From: an uncultured Peptococcaceae bacterium
GTDB taxonomy: Bacteria > Bacillota > Peptococcia > Peptococcales > Peptococcaceae
Assembly (NCBI GenBank): GCA_902492275.1
Contig: CABUKW010000008.1
Span: 1 to 44,923, forward strand
Direction: 5' to 3'
DNA: 44,923 nt
The translations under genes and the position numbers were made by a program. Positions within the stretch are counted from its first letter, which is position 1. Each line of letters starts with the position of its first letter. The notes under the pieces are model-generated. The model saw only the letters and a list, made by a program, of their open reading frames with translations, had not been told where the DNA came from and made no database searches. Shown one piece after another: positions 8,934 to 17,374 of the stretch.

Positions 8934-8945
8934 GGAGGAACTATC

Positions 8946-10313
8946 ATGCCAATTTCAATTTCCAATGAAGAAATTTTAGAAACCATCAATATGATTGAAT
9001 CGGAAAATCTGGACATCCGCACGATCACCATGGGCATTTCTCTGCGGGATTGCGCCCACAGTGACATTGATGTGGTCTGTGATCGGATTTATAAAAAAAT
9101 TACTACCTATGCGAAGGATTTGGTAAAGGTAGGGGAAGAAGTAGCCGAGGATTACGGCATTCCTATCATTAACAAACGTATTTCTGTCACCCCCATTGCT
9201 ATTGTGGCAGATGCCTGTGAAGCCCCTGATTATGTGAAGATTGCCAAAACCTTAGATGCGGCGGCCCGGGAAGTGGGTGTTAATTTTATCGGCGGTTTTT
9301 CGGCTTTGGTGCAAAAAGGGATGACCAAAGGAGACGAAAAATTAATTCGTTCCATTCCGCAGGCACTGGCTGAAACCGAATTTGTCTGTGCTTCGGTTAA
9401 TATCGGTTCTAGCCGTGCCGGTATTAATATGGATGCGGTACGGCTGATGGGGGAAGTGGTAAAGGAAAGCGCTGATTTGACAGCCGACACCGACGGCTTG
9501 GGCAGTGCCAAACTGGTGGTATTTTGCAATGCGGTGGAAGACAATCCTTTTATGGCTGGTGCTTTTCACGGCGTTGGAGAGCCGGAGGTAGTGCTGAATG
9601 TAGGGGTTAGTGGTCCTGGCGTAGTGCTGAACGCGGTGCGTAAAATCCCCGATGCACCTTTTGGCGAATTGGCTACTACTATCAAACATACTGCTTTTAA
9701 AGTAACCCGTACCGGGGAATTGGTAGGCCGGGAAGCGGCGCGCCGTTTGGGTGTGCCTTTTGGCATTGTGGATTTATCTTTGGCGCCTACACCGGCTGTG
9801 GGTGATAGCGTGGCCGATATTTTGGAAGCTATGGGTTTGGAACGGTGCGGCACCCACGGTACTACCGCTGCGTTGGCGATGTTGAATGATGCCGTCAAAA
9901 AAGGTGGCGCTATGGCTTCCTCTCATGTGGGCGGTTTGAGCGGTGCCTTTATTCCGGTCAGTGAAGATGCCGGTATGATTCGTGCTGTAGAAGACGGTGC
10001 TTTGAGTTTTAATAAATTAGAAGCTATGACCTGCGTTTGTTCGGTAGGTTTGGATATGATTGCCATTCCCGGTGATACCAGTGCCGAAACCATTGCGGCT
10101 ATCATTGCCGATGAAGCGGCCATCGGTATGATTAACAAAAAAACCACCGCTGTCCGCGTCATTCCGGTACACGGCAAAAAGGTGGGCGATACTGTTGTCT
10201 TTGGCGGTTTGTTAGGTCATGCGCCCATTATGGAGGTCAGCAAATTCAACGCTGATGCTTTTGTCAAACGGGGTGGACGTATTCCGGCGCCCATTCATTC
10301 GCTGAATAATTAA
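8946..10313 (+). CDS. PFL family protein (UPF0210/DUF711)
   Basis: A 455-residue protein of the UPF0210 family, whose fold resembles pyruvate formate-lyase/anaerobic ribonucleotide reductase barrels. No member has a firmly known reaction. Visible features are a conserved start ending NMIESENLDIRTITMGISL, Gly-rich segments (GAFHGVGEPEVVLNVGVSGPG) and the DSVADILEAMGLERCGTHG region. The length is normal for the family. AAGGAGGA precedes the ATG and the gene is coupled to the ACT protein. No glycyl-radical motif (RVxG near the C-terminus) is seen, so PFL activity should not be assumed. Confidence 0.9.
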   Translation: MPISISNEEILETINMIESENLDIRTITMGISLRDCAHSDIDVVCDRIYKKITTYAKDLVKVGEEVAEDYGIPIINKRISVTPIAIVADACEAPDYVKIAKTLDAAAREVGVNFIGGFSALVQKGMTKGDEKLIRSIPQALAETEFVCASVNIGSSRAGINMDAVRLMGEVVKESADLTADTDGLGSAKLVVFCNAVEDNPFMAGAFHGVGEPEVVLNVGVSGPGVVLNAVRKIPDAPFGELATTIKHTAFKVTRTGELVGREAARRLGVPFGIVDLSLAPTPAVGDSVADILEAMGLERCGTHGTTAALAMLNDAVKKGGAMASSHVGGLSGAFIPVSEDAGMIRAVEDGALSFNKLEAMTCVCSVGLDMIAIPGDTSAETIAAIIADEAAIGMINKKTTAVRVIPVHGKKVGDTVVFGGLLGHAPIMEVSKFNADAFVKRGGRIPAPIHSLNN

Positions 10314-10386
10314 AGCTGTAACAATTGGATAGAATGATAGGAAATATAGTGTATTTCATAATAGTGTAATTTCATGGTAGTCTAGC

Positions 10387-10427
10387 AAAAAGGCGCTCAC
10401 ACTGGTGACAGTGGGGAGTGCCTTTTT
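10387..10427. terminator. Bidirectional terminator between the UPF0210 gene and azlD
   Basis: AAAAAGGCGCTC pairs with GAGTGCCTTTTT (one G-T pair). Inside lies a second stem CACTG/CAGTG closed by a GTGA loop. It ends both the plus-strand UPF0210 operon and the minus-strand azlCD operon. Confidence 0.85.
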
Positions 10428-10443
10428 ATCATAGTTACGATCT

Positions 10444-10770
10444 TTAAAATACAAGTTGCACCAGCGCCATATAGCAGATGGTGCCGCCAGCGATGGAGAA
10501 CAGCATTTGCCGCTTCCAAAAATGAAGCAATAGGACAGCCAGGATGGAAATCGCTTCGGGAATACCGTGGTTGCCGGAAAGCAGACTGACATCCTTTAAG
10601 CTGTAAATGACTAGCAGGCCAAAAACGGCAGAGGGTAGTACTTTGCCTAGATATTGAATAAGGTCAGGCGTTTCTCTGCCGCTGGGAAAAATTAAAAAAG
10701 GCAGAAAGCGGGTAATCATAGTGCCTAGTACAACCATAGCGATGGTGATGATTTGTTGAGTGAGCGTCAT
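10444..10770 (-). CDS. azlD: Branched-chain amino acid exporter small subunit AzlD
   Basis: A 108-residue membrane protein with about four hydrophobic helices and the early motif TMITRFLPFLIFPSG, typical of AzlD. AzlC and AzlD together export branched-chain amino acids, and in Bacillus they confer resistance to the leucine analogue 4-azaleucine. The ATG overlaps the azlC stop (ATGA), the usual translational coupling of this pair. It ends just before a bidirectional terminator. Confidence 0.92.
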   Translation of the reverse strand: MTLTQQIITIAMVVLGTMITRFLPFLIFPSGRETPDLIQYLGKVLPSAVFGLLVIYSLKDVSLLSGNHGIPEAISILAVLLLHFWKRQMLFSIAGGTICYMALVQLVF

Positions 10771-11483
10771 TTATGTTCACCGCCTTTTTCGATGGGCTTG
10801 CGCAGCAACGTCAGCACGGATAAAATGGCGACCATGGACGGAATAATAAATTCGTCGGCACCAAAGGTAAACAGGCACAACAGTGAGAGGGTCAGGCCAA
10901 GAATCGCACTGGTGTGGTTATCTTCTTTTAGCCATTGGTCCAGAAAAATGACTACAAACATGGCAGTCAGCACAAATTCCAGCCCTTCGGTATTAAAGGG
11001 AATGAGGGAGCCGAACAGGCCGCCCAGCGTAGCGCCGGAAACCCAATAGATTTGATTGAGCAACGTGACGAAAAACATAAACCAGCCACGATCTACATCT
11101 GGAGGAATTTCGGCAGTATAGTTGATGGAAAAGCTTTCATCACACATACCGAAAATGAGATAGAGCTTTTTCCAACCTGTGCCCTTGTATTTGTCTAACA
11201 TCGAGATACCGTAAAAGAGATGGCGCGCGTTAATCATGAGCGCCAACGCCAACGCCTGTAACGGATTGAAAGCGCCCAGCAGCATATTGACCGTGACAAA
11301 TTCAATAGAGCCGGCAAAAATAGTCAAGCTCATCAGCATAGGATACCAGAAGTTGAAGCCGGACACATTCATATAGATACCGTAGGTCATGCCGAGAAAC
11401 CAAAAGCCGGCGAAGATGGGAATGGTGTAAGGAAATGCGGCTTGGAAGGCCCGTTTGATGGTTTGTTGTTTTTGTTGTGTCAA
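10767..11483 (-). CDS. azlC: Branched-chain amino acid exporter large subunit AzlC
   Basis: A 238-residue protein with several membrane spans. AzlC hallmarks are PIFAGFWFLGMTYGIYM near the start, FAGSIEFVTVNML and the loop ALMINARHLFYGISML. It forms the export channel with AzlD. The likely start is TTG, preceded by GAAGGA at a normal distance; the nearest in-frame ATG would cut into the first helix. A TTGCAT/TACAAT promoter lies 50-80 bases upstream, so azlCD are transcribed separately from the ABC transporter operon. Confidence 0.92.
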   Translation of the reverse strand: MTQQKQQTIKRAFQAAFPYTIPIFAGFWFLGMTYGIYMNVSGFNFWYPMLMSLTIFAGSIEFVTVNMLLGAFNPLQALALALMINARHLFYGISMLDKYKGTGWKKLYLIFGMCDESFSINYTAEIPPDVDRGWFMFFVTLLNQIYWVSGATLGGLFGSLIPFNTEGLEFVLTAMFVVIFLDQWLKEDNHTSAILGLTLSLLCLFTFGADEFIIPSMVAILSVLTLLRKPIEKGGEHK

Positions 11484-11533
11484 GACAGAATTCCTTCTTT
11501 TCGTTGATGTTTATGTGAGAGTGTTTGCCTAAA

Positions 11534-11562
11534 ATTGTAGCATGAAGGTTGCCAGAATGCAA
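11534..11562 (-). promoter_or_regulatory. SigA-type promoter of azlCD
   Basis: Read on the minus strand: TTGCAT (11562-11557), 17-base spacer, TACAAT (11539-11534). Confidence 0.75.
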
Positions 11563-11584
11563 TGCTGGAATGGTATGTATTAAG

Positions 11585-11628
11585 AAAAAGCAGAGTCCTT
11601 GGAACCCAATCCAGCGGCTCTGCTTTTT
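11585..11628 (-). terminator. Terminator of the Trp T-box operon
   Basis: AAAAAGCAGAG and CTCTGCTTTTT form an 11-base perfect stem with a 22-base loop, just after the ABC ATPase stop. It closes the minus-strand operon; the symmetric A and T runs could also work on the plus strand. Confidence 0.85.
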
Positions 11629-11639
11629 GTAGTGGGTCT

Positions 11640-12434
11640 TTATGTCAGCAGCATACGGTCATTATCAAAGGTCTTGTTGCTTTTGCTGGAATACAGTGCC
11701 AGCAAATCGTTCAAGGTCATTTGCTCCCGTTCTTCGCCGCTGATATCTAAAATTAATTGTCCGGCATCCATCATGATGGTGCGGTTGCCGGTTTGTAAGG
11801 CGGCATTGAGATTGTGGGTGATCATCATGGTAGTGAGATGATTAGTCTGCACAATTTCTTTGGTGATGGCCATGATTTTTTGGGAGGTGGCAGGGTCCAG
11901 TGCCGCGGTATGTTCATCTAAAAGCAGCAGTTTTGGCGGCACCAGTGTACACATCAGCAAGGTAACCACTTGCCGTTGACCGCCCGATAACAGGCCGACT
12001 TTAGTGTCCATGCGGTCTTCCAGCCCCATACTGTAGCGAGCCAGCGCTTCCCGAAACATGGCGGTATCTTTTTTGTTCAGCGCAAAATGCAGCGGTCCCC
12101 GTTTGCTGCGGGAATAGGCCAATGCCAGATTTTCTTCGATAGTTAGATTAGGCGCGGTACCCCGCATGGGGTCCTGAAACACGCGGCCGATAAAAGCGGC
12201 CCGTTTATGCTCTGGCATCCAGGTAATGTCCTTGCCGTCGATACGCACCGAGCCTTCATCGGGAAAAAAGTTGCCGCAAATCACATTGAACAGGGTGGAC
12301 TTCCCGGCACCGTTGGAGCCTACCACGGTGACGAAGTCCCCTTCTTGTAGGGTAAGGTCTATCTGTTGCAGCGCTTTGTGCTCATTGGGTGAGCCTTTCA
12401 GAAATGTTTTAGAAATCTGTTTCAGTTGCAGCAC
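11640..12434 (-). CDS. ABC transporter ATPase (TrpZ-like)
   Basis: A 264-residue nucleotide-binding subunit with Walker A GSNGAGKS, signature LLSGGQRQ and Walker B LLLLDEHTAALDP. It powers import through the adjacent permease. The start is a GTG inside the 3' end of the permease gene (26-base overlap), with AAGGAGG nine bases before it, which indicates translational coupling. The class of importer, a permease like those of LivH type with a DUF534-like binding protein, is the one called TrpXYZ when linked to Trp regulation. The Trp specifier in the operon leader supports tryptophan as substrate, but related aromatic amino acids are possible. Confidence 0.93.
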   Translation of the reverse strand: MLQLKQISKTFLKGSPNEHKALQQIDLTLQEGDFVTVVGSNGAGKSTLFNVICGNFFPDEGSVRIDGKDITWMPEHKRAAFIGRVFQDPMRGTAPNLTIEENLALAYSRSKRGPLHFALNKKDTAMFREALARYSMGLEDRMDTKVGLLSGGQRQVVTLLMCTLVPPKLLLLDEHTAALDPATSQKIMAITKEIVQTNHLTTMMITHNLNAALQTGNRTIMMDAGQLILDISGEEREQMTLNDLLALYSSKSNKTFDNDRMLLT

Positions 12435-13332
12435 GTTTCTGCGCCTCCTTCCGGGAAGCCCGCAGGGCCAGAGTTTTTTTGATGGTGGGTAACGACAGGG
12501 CCAAAGCTACAATACAAGCGGACACCAGTTTCAGCGCGTAGGCCGGCAATGGAGTGTATCTGGTAGCGATGGCGATGATAAACCGATAAATGATAGAGCC
12601 TACCAGCACAGCCAGCAGGCTGCCGGTCATGGTACGTCTGCCGAGTAAAACTTCACCAATGATAACGGAAGCAAGGCCAACAACCAAAATGCCTACACCA
12701 GAGTTGATGTCGGCGAAGCTCTGATATTGGGCGATTAAGGCGCCGGTAAAAGCAATGATGCTGTTGCTCAAGGCCAGCGCCAGGATTTTAGTATTGTCCA
12801 CATGGATAGAGGAGGCCCGCACCATATCTTCGTTATCGCCGGTAGCCCGAATACAAAGGCCTACATGAGTTTTGAAAAATAAAATCAAAAGCAATGCGCA
12901 GACGGTGGTAAACACAAAGGCGACTAACAACTTTACAACGTCTTTTTCCAGAAAGGGTAAAGCGTTGATGGCTATTTTGAAAATAGTGTTGCTGTTGATT
13001 AACGATAAATTAGAGCTGTTGCCCATAGCCAGCAAATTGATCGAATAAAGGCCGCTCATGGTTAAAATTCCAGATAGGATAGGGTGAATTTCCAGTTTGG
13101 TATGCAAAAGCCCTGTAACACAGCCAGCGGCTGCACCGGCAAGCAGTGCAGCCACCAAACCCAGCAGCGGATGACCAGCGATGGTCAAAACTGCTGACAG
13201 AGCCAGCCCCAAGGTGAAACTTCCTTCTGCAGTCAAATCGGGCACATTCATGACGCGAAAGGTGATATATACACCCAGCGCCAGAATGCCGTAAATAAGG
13301 CCCAACTGCAGGGAACCAAGCACAATTACCAT
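12409..13332 (-). CDS. ABC transporter permease (TrpY-like)
   Basis: A 307-residue integral membrane protein with eight or more hydrophobic spans, matching the LivH/BPD_transp_2-type permeases that pair with DUF534-family binding proteins. Visible landmarks are GILALGVYITFRVMNVPDLT near the start, the GLCIRATGDNEDM loop that contacts the ATPase, and VGLASVIIGEVLLG. AAAGGAG precedes the ATG. It lies between the binding protein and the ATPase and should form the membrane channel of the importer. Confidence 0.92.
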   Translation of the reverse strand: MVIVLGSLQLGLIYGILALGVYITFRVMNVPDLTAEGSFTLGLALSAVLTIAGHPLLGLVAALLAGAAAGCVTGLLHTKLEIHPILSGILTMSGLYSINLLAMGNSSNLSLINSNTIFKIAINALPFLEKDVVKLLVAFVFTTVCALLLILFFKTHVGLCIRATGDNEDMVRASSIHVDNTKILALALSNSIIAFTGALIAQYQSFADINSGVGILVVGLASVIIGEVLLGRRTMTGSLLAVLVGSIIYRFIIAIATRYTPLPAYALKLVSACIVALALSLPTIKKTLALRASRKEAQKRAATETDF

Positions 13333-13398
13333 AAAGAAAACTCCTTTCGTGCATCAGAGTCTGTCAGGGGACTGGATTTTTGTAGTTTTCAGAATTGC

Positions 13399-14418
13399 TT
13401 ATTCAGCATCCTGTACAAAGGTCAGTTTTTCTTTCTGTTCGTCGGAGAATGTGATACCTAAGGTTTCGGCGGTCTGTTCATTTACTACGATAGCGTTGGC
13501 AGGCACAACCAGTGCAGGGATATCGGCGATTGCGGTACCTTCCAGGTATTGAATAGCCATATCGGCAGAGATTGCGCCGATTTCGGTATCGGTAATGGCA
13601 ACAGTAGCAAAAGCACCGGAGTCTACCATAACAGCGGAGCTGCCGTAAACAGGGATTTTAGCGTCGCGGGCCACTTCAGCAACTAATGGCATGGCAGCCT
13701 GAATAACGCTGTCATTAGGTACGAAAATGGCGTCTACCTGACCAACTAAGGACTGAGCTGCCTGCTGCACTTCATTGGAGTTGGTTACAATCTGTTCCAC
13801 GTAGCTTAAGCCTTGAGCATCCAGATATTCTTTGGCCTGATTGATCGTGGTTACCGAATTGACTTCATTGGTGCAGTATAACAGGCCGTATGTCTGCATG
13901 CCTGGTGTTAGTTCATCGGATAATTCAAAAATTTCACTGATTGGAATAGCATTAGAGGTGCCGGTAGCGTTTTTGTCTGGGTGCTCCATATCACTGATGA
14001 TGCCAGCGCCTACTGGATTGCTGACAGAGATAAATACCACTGGAATATCACTTTCCATAGCGACCATAGCCTGTGCGGCAGGTGTGGCAATGGTTGCCAC
14101 TAAGTCTACCTGATCAGTTACCATGTCCTGGCAGATCGTGTTTAAAACAGTAGCGTCGCCCTGGGCATTTTTGTAAACGATTTCGACTTTATCTTCGCCA
14201 TAGCCTTTGTCGTTCAGCTCCTGAATGAAGCCTTCCCGCATATCTTCAAAGGCGCCATTGTCGATAAGCTGGACAATACCTACAGTTAATTTTTCGCCGT
14301 TACTGTCGGCATCGGACTGGGTGTTGCTGTCGTTACCGCTGCCACAGGCCGTTAACGAAAATACCATAGAAGTTAAAACGGTTGCAGATAAGATTTTTTT
14401 GAATATCGATTTTTTCAT
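13399..14418 (-). CDS. ABC transporter substrate-binding lipoprotein (TrpX-like)
   Basis: A 339-residue extracellular binding protein. The signal peptide ends in lipobox LTAC with the acylated Cys at residue 25, followed by a short Ser/Asn/Asp linker. The mature part begins TVGIVQLIDNGAFEDMREGF, typical of the ABC_sub_bind (PF04392, DUF534) family, which adopts a two-lobed type I periplasmic-binding fold. It should capture the ligand, inferred to be tryptophan from the T-box, and deliver it to the permease. AGGAGGA precedes the ATG. A 145-base gap separates it from the dehydrogenase gene upstream. Confidence 0.92.
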   Translation of the reverse strand: MKKSIFKKILSATVLTSMVFSLTACGSGNDSNTQSDADSNGEKLTVGIVQLIDNGAFEDMREGFIQELNDKGYGEDKVEIVYKNAQGDATVLNTICQDMVTDQVDLVATIATPAAQAMVAMESDIPVVFISVSNPVGAGIISDMEHPDKNATGTSNAIPISEIFELSDELTPGMQTYGLLYCTNEVNSVTTINQAKEYLDAQGLSYVEQIVTNSNEVQQAAQSLVGQVDAIFVPNDSVIQAAMPLVAEVARDAKIPVYGSSAVMVDSGAFATVAITDTEIGAISADMAIQYLEGTAIADIPALVVPANAIVVNEQTAETLGITFSDEQKEKLTFVQDAE

Positions 14419-14563
14419 GGGAATTTCCTCCTAAGATAGATTGAATTTATATTCTGCGTAAGGTCAAAGCTCAACGGCTCTGCGGCAGGTTCATATTTAT
14501 GAAAGTCAGCCGGAAAGACATTGCTTCGGCTTCACGCAAAATGACAAAGTTGAGATGGTTTTA

Positions 14564-15661
14564 CTACGCATTGTCTTGCTGATTGCGCTGTGCCAATTGT
14601 CCAAAAGCCCGCTCCAGCATAGGTATGGTGACAGGATAGGGATAATGCTGCACATCCTTGGTTTTGGGAATCAGCGGATAAAGCTCTTCCATCTGCTCTG
14701 GTGTGATTTGCAGCTCTTGCAGCGATACCGGCAAACCGACGGCCCGATTGAACTGGTAGAGCCGTTCAAATTCTTCCAGTTGTCCATCACAGAGTAGCAA
14801 CAGCAATACGCCGAAGCCGACCACTGCGCCGTGCAGATGATCTTTTTCAAATTCGGGCAGAGTGGTCATAGCGTAAAAAATGCCGTGGGCCAAGCCACTG
14901 TTATAATCGGCAGTATGCTCTCTGGTAACCAAAATGGAAACCAGTCCTGTGGTGACAATTACGGACAATACCACTTGCTCCAGCGCGTAGGTGCAGCGCT
15001 GTTGTTTATTATCCTCCATGGCTTGTTGCCCATATTGCAGCAATGGTTCCAGACATTGGCGGCTCATTTGTACGCCTAAAGCGTTATAATGTTCTAACAG
15101 TTCTCCGCGGGAGGAGAGGGTTGTTTCATAATATTTGGCGTAGGTGTCGCCTAATCCGGCCCATAGATATTGACTGGGCGCCGCTGCAATCACTGCGGTG
15201 TTGATAAATGCGTGTACTGGCGGTTGTAAAAAGAAAAAAGGTTCACAGAAGCTGCCGTCCTGGTGATACATAATTGCTACGGTTGTGACTGCCGCGCAAG
15301 TAGAAGCAATGGTGGGAAAGGTGAATACTGGTTTATTCAGCTTGACGCTCAAACATTTGCAGGTATCCAGCGCTTTGCCGCCGCCGATGGCGAAAATCAT
15401 GTCGGCTTCCTGCACCAACTGGTGCTGCTGTAGTTGCGCCACATTTTCATAGCTGGCCTCTCCGCCGTACCAAAGAAAGTCCAAAATCTGCAGTTCGCTT
15501 CCTGCTAAAGCCTGTGTAAGCAGCGGACGGGCAGCAGCCATAGCTTTATGGCCGCCGATGGCGATAATTTTTTTGCCGTGGGGACTGCAGAATTGCACAA
15601 TGTCATCATAAATGGCCGGCCCGATGGAATAGTGGGGCAGCGCCATACTGTAGTTTTGCAT
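14564..15661 (-). CDS. Iron-containing alcohol dehydrogenase / glycerol dehydrogenase family protein
   Basis: A 365-residue member of the GldA/iron-dependent dehydrogenase family. It has the NAD-binding GGGKALDT motif, the TIASTCAAVT motif, and the three metal-site regions: Asp in GLGDTYAKY, His in SGLAHGI and His in HLHGAVVGFG. All catalytic ligands therefore seem present, so it is probably an NAD(P)-dependent oxidoreductase; the substrate is unknown. The ATG at 15661 is chosen because GGAGGTG lies just upstream; a longer in-frame start is not supported. It is the first gene after a T-box with a Trp codon, which is odd for a glycerol dehydrogenase and suggests a role linked to tryptophan. 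Confidence 0.88.
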   Translation of the reverse strand: MQNYSMALPHYSIGPAIYDDIVQFCSPHGKKIIAIGGHKAMAAARPLLTQALAGSELQILDFLWYGGEASYENVAQLQQHQLVQEADMIFAIGGGKALDTCKCLSVKLNKPVFTFPTIASTCAAVTTVAIMYHQDGSFCEPFFFLQPPVHAFINTAVIAAAPSQYLWAGLGDTYAKYYETTLSSRGELLEHYNALGVQMSRQCLEPLLQYGQQAMEDNKQQRCTYALEQVVLSVIVTTGLVSILVTREHTADYNSGLAHGIFYAMTTLPEFEKDHLHGAVVGFGVLLLLLCDGQLEEFERLYQFNRAVGLPVSLQELQITPEQMEELYPLIPKTKDVQHYPYPVTIPMLERAFGQLAQRNQQDNA

Positions 15662-15763
15662 AAAATACACCTCCAATTTCTTGTTATGCAGTTGAAACTC
15701 CTTTGCCATTTCTTTTGGATGCGTTAGGCTTATGATAAAACGCCTTATGAAAAGGTGAAAAAT

Positions 15764-16042
15764 AAAAACGCACCTATCCCTCTAAGGGACAAGTGCGATA
15801 AGCTCCTGCGGTACCACCCAAATTAGCCGTATATGGCTCACTTTTTTCATACACAATCATGTATGCTTTCTTTATAACAGGGAAAGTTCCCGTCAGCGCC
15901 TACTGCGAATTCATCGGTTCAGGCTGCCCTCGTAAGTCCATTCCATACAGGCTGTCATGCTGCAATCCCACCACCTGCGGCTCTCTTGATTTCCAAAACA
16001 CCGTATGTACTCCTCTTACTCATCGGTTTCACGAATTCAGTT
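15764..16042 (-). promoter_or_regulatory. T-box riboswitch, TGG (Trp) specifier
   Basis: Minus-strand leader. In stem I, GTAAG pairs with CTTAC below the specifier loop and CATACGG pairs with CTGTATG above it. The loop is AGGAGTA on one side and GAATGGA on the other, which places the specifier TGG at 15940-15938. The T-box TGGGTGGTACCGC lies at 15820-15808. The terminator stem CGCAC...GTGCG (15797-15769) follows, with a T run. Uncharged tRNA-Trp should stabilise the antiterminator and allow transcription of the dehydrogenase and ABC transporter genes. Confidence 0.93.
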
Positions 16043-16048
16043 TTTTGT

Positions 16049-16077
16049 ATCATATGCGATTTCACAGAAAATGTCAA
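16049..16077 (-). promoter_or_regulatory. SigA-type promoter of the Trp T-box operon
   Basis: Minus strand: TTGACA (16077-16072), exactly 17 bases, TATGAT (16054-16049). Near-consensus. The transcript should start around 16042. Confidence 0.88.
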
Positions 16078-16195
16078 GAGAATTTTTGAAAAATACAGGA
16101 TACAAAAATCATACAGCCTGAAAAAGCCAGCACAGGAAGCGAACAGGCAGCATACAATAAGGACAGAATTTTAAATAGGAAGAGAGGAAAAACCG

Positions 16196-17284
16196 ATGCA
16201 AACCATCAGCCTTTGTATGATTGTGCGTGATGAAGAAGCGGTGCTGGATCGCTGTCTGTCCAGCGTTGCCGATTTGGTGGAGGAGATTATCATTGTTGAC
16301 ACCGGTTCGCAAGACAGTACCAAGGAGGTTGCCGCCCAATATACCGATGCCATTTATGATTTTATCTGGAGAGATGATTTTGCCGCTGCCCGCAATTTTT
16401 CGTTTGCCAAAGCCACCATGGATTATTGTTTGTGGTTGGACGCCGATGACCGGTTGACCGAGGAAAACCGGCAGAAATTTTGGAATTTGAAAGAAAACCT
16501 AGATGGCACCGCTGACATGATATTTTTGCCTTATACAAATTGGGCGGAAACAGGCAGGAATCGTCTGGTTTATTGTCGGGAACGACTTTTACGCCGTAAG
16601 GCGGGTTTTTGCTGGCAGGGCCGGGTGCATGAAGCTATTGAGCCAGCGGGCGATATCCAGTATGGTGATGCGACTATCACTCATTGTCCGTTAAAACAAG
16701 AATTGTCGGCGCGCAATCTGCGTATCTATGAAACGATATTAAAAGAGGGGCAACACTTAGAGCCGCGGGATCAGTATTATTATGGGAGAGAATTATACAG
16801 CCATCAGCGTTTTGCTGAAGCAGCCGAAGTTTTTTCCCGCTTTTTACAGGAACCGGATGGTTGGGCGGTCAACCAGGTGGATGCCTGCCGGTTGTTGGCG
16901 AACTGCTATCAGCAGCTGGAGCAAATGGAAAAGGTGTTGCCTGCTTTACTGCAAGCCCTGGTCTATGAAGCGCCAGATGCCGGGATTTGCTGCGATTTAG
17001 GCAATTATTTTTTACAGCAGCAGCGCCTTAAACAGGCTCTTTACTGGTATGAACAAGCTCTGCAGTGTAAGCCGCAACCCGACAGCGGTAAGTTTGTGCA
17101 GCAGGACGACTACGACTATATCCCTCATTTGCAGCTTTGTGTCTGCTATGACCGTTTAGGTCAATGGGAGCGGGCTGAACAACACAATGAGCTGGCTGCT
17201 TTTGCCCGGTCAAATTCGGAGGAAGTAGCTTATAACCGGCAATATTTTCAACGCCGTCGCCAATTGATAACAACAGAAGTCTAA
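16196..17284 (+). CDS. Glycosyltransferase family 2 with C-terminal TPR-like repeats
   Basis: A 362-residue cytoplasmic protein. Residues 1-110 or so are a GT-A fold: TISLCMIVRDEEAVLDRCL, then VDTGSQDST, and the DxD-type motif WLDADDRL near residue 80. From about residue 180 to the end there are helical repeats of TPR type (ALYWYEQALQCKP and similar). Such GT2-TPR proteins are widespread in Bacillota and are linked to glycosylation of proteins or peptides, but the acceptor is not known here. GAGAGGAA precedes the ATG. No glycan cluster surrounds it. Confidence 0.88.
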   Translation: MQTISLCMIVRDEEAVLDRCLSSVADLVEEIIIVDTGSQDSTKEVAAQYTDAIYDFIWRDDFAAARNFSFAKATMDYCLWLDADDRLTEENRQKFWNLKENLDGTADMIFLPYTNWAETGRNRLVYCRERLLRRKAGFCWQGRVHEAIEPAGDIQYGDATITHCPLKQELSARNLRIYETILKEGQHLEPRDQYYYGRELYSHQRFAEAAEVFSRFLQEPDGWAVNQVDACRLLANCYQQLEQMEKVLPALLQALVYEAPDAGICCDLGNYFLQQQRLKQALYWYEQALQCKPQPDSGKFVQQDDYDYIPHLQLCVCYDRLGQWERAEQHNELAAFARSNSEEVAYNRQYFQRRRQLITTEV

Positions 17285-17318
17285 TACTTTTTGGAAAATG
17301 TTGTGATCGAAAAATCTC

Positions 17319-17350
17319 TTGCATCTGCCCTTGATTTGTGGTAAAAACAA
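17319..17350 (+). promoter_or_regulatory. Candidate promoter and palindromic operator of the Crp/Fnr gene
   Basis: TTGCAT (17319-17324), 17-base spacer, TAAAAA (17342-17347). A palindrome TTGT-N7-ACAA (17336-17350) covers the -10, as expected for autorepression. The hcp promoter has a palindrome of the same 4-7-4 architecture. Confidence 0.45.
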
Positions 17351-17374
17351 TAGCAAGATTGTCGGGGTGAGAAT

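Noticed and set aside
8946..10313. Pyruvate formate-lyase
   Set aside because: Despite the PFL family name, no glycyl-radical motif is present.
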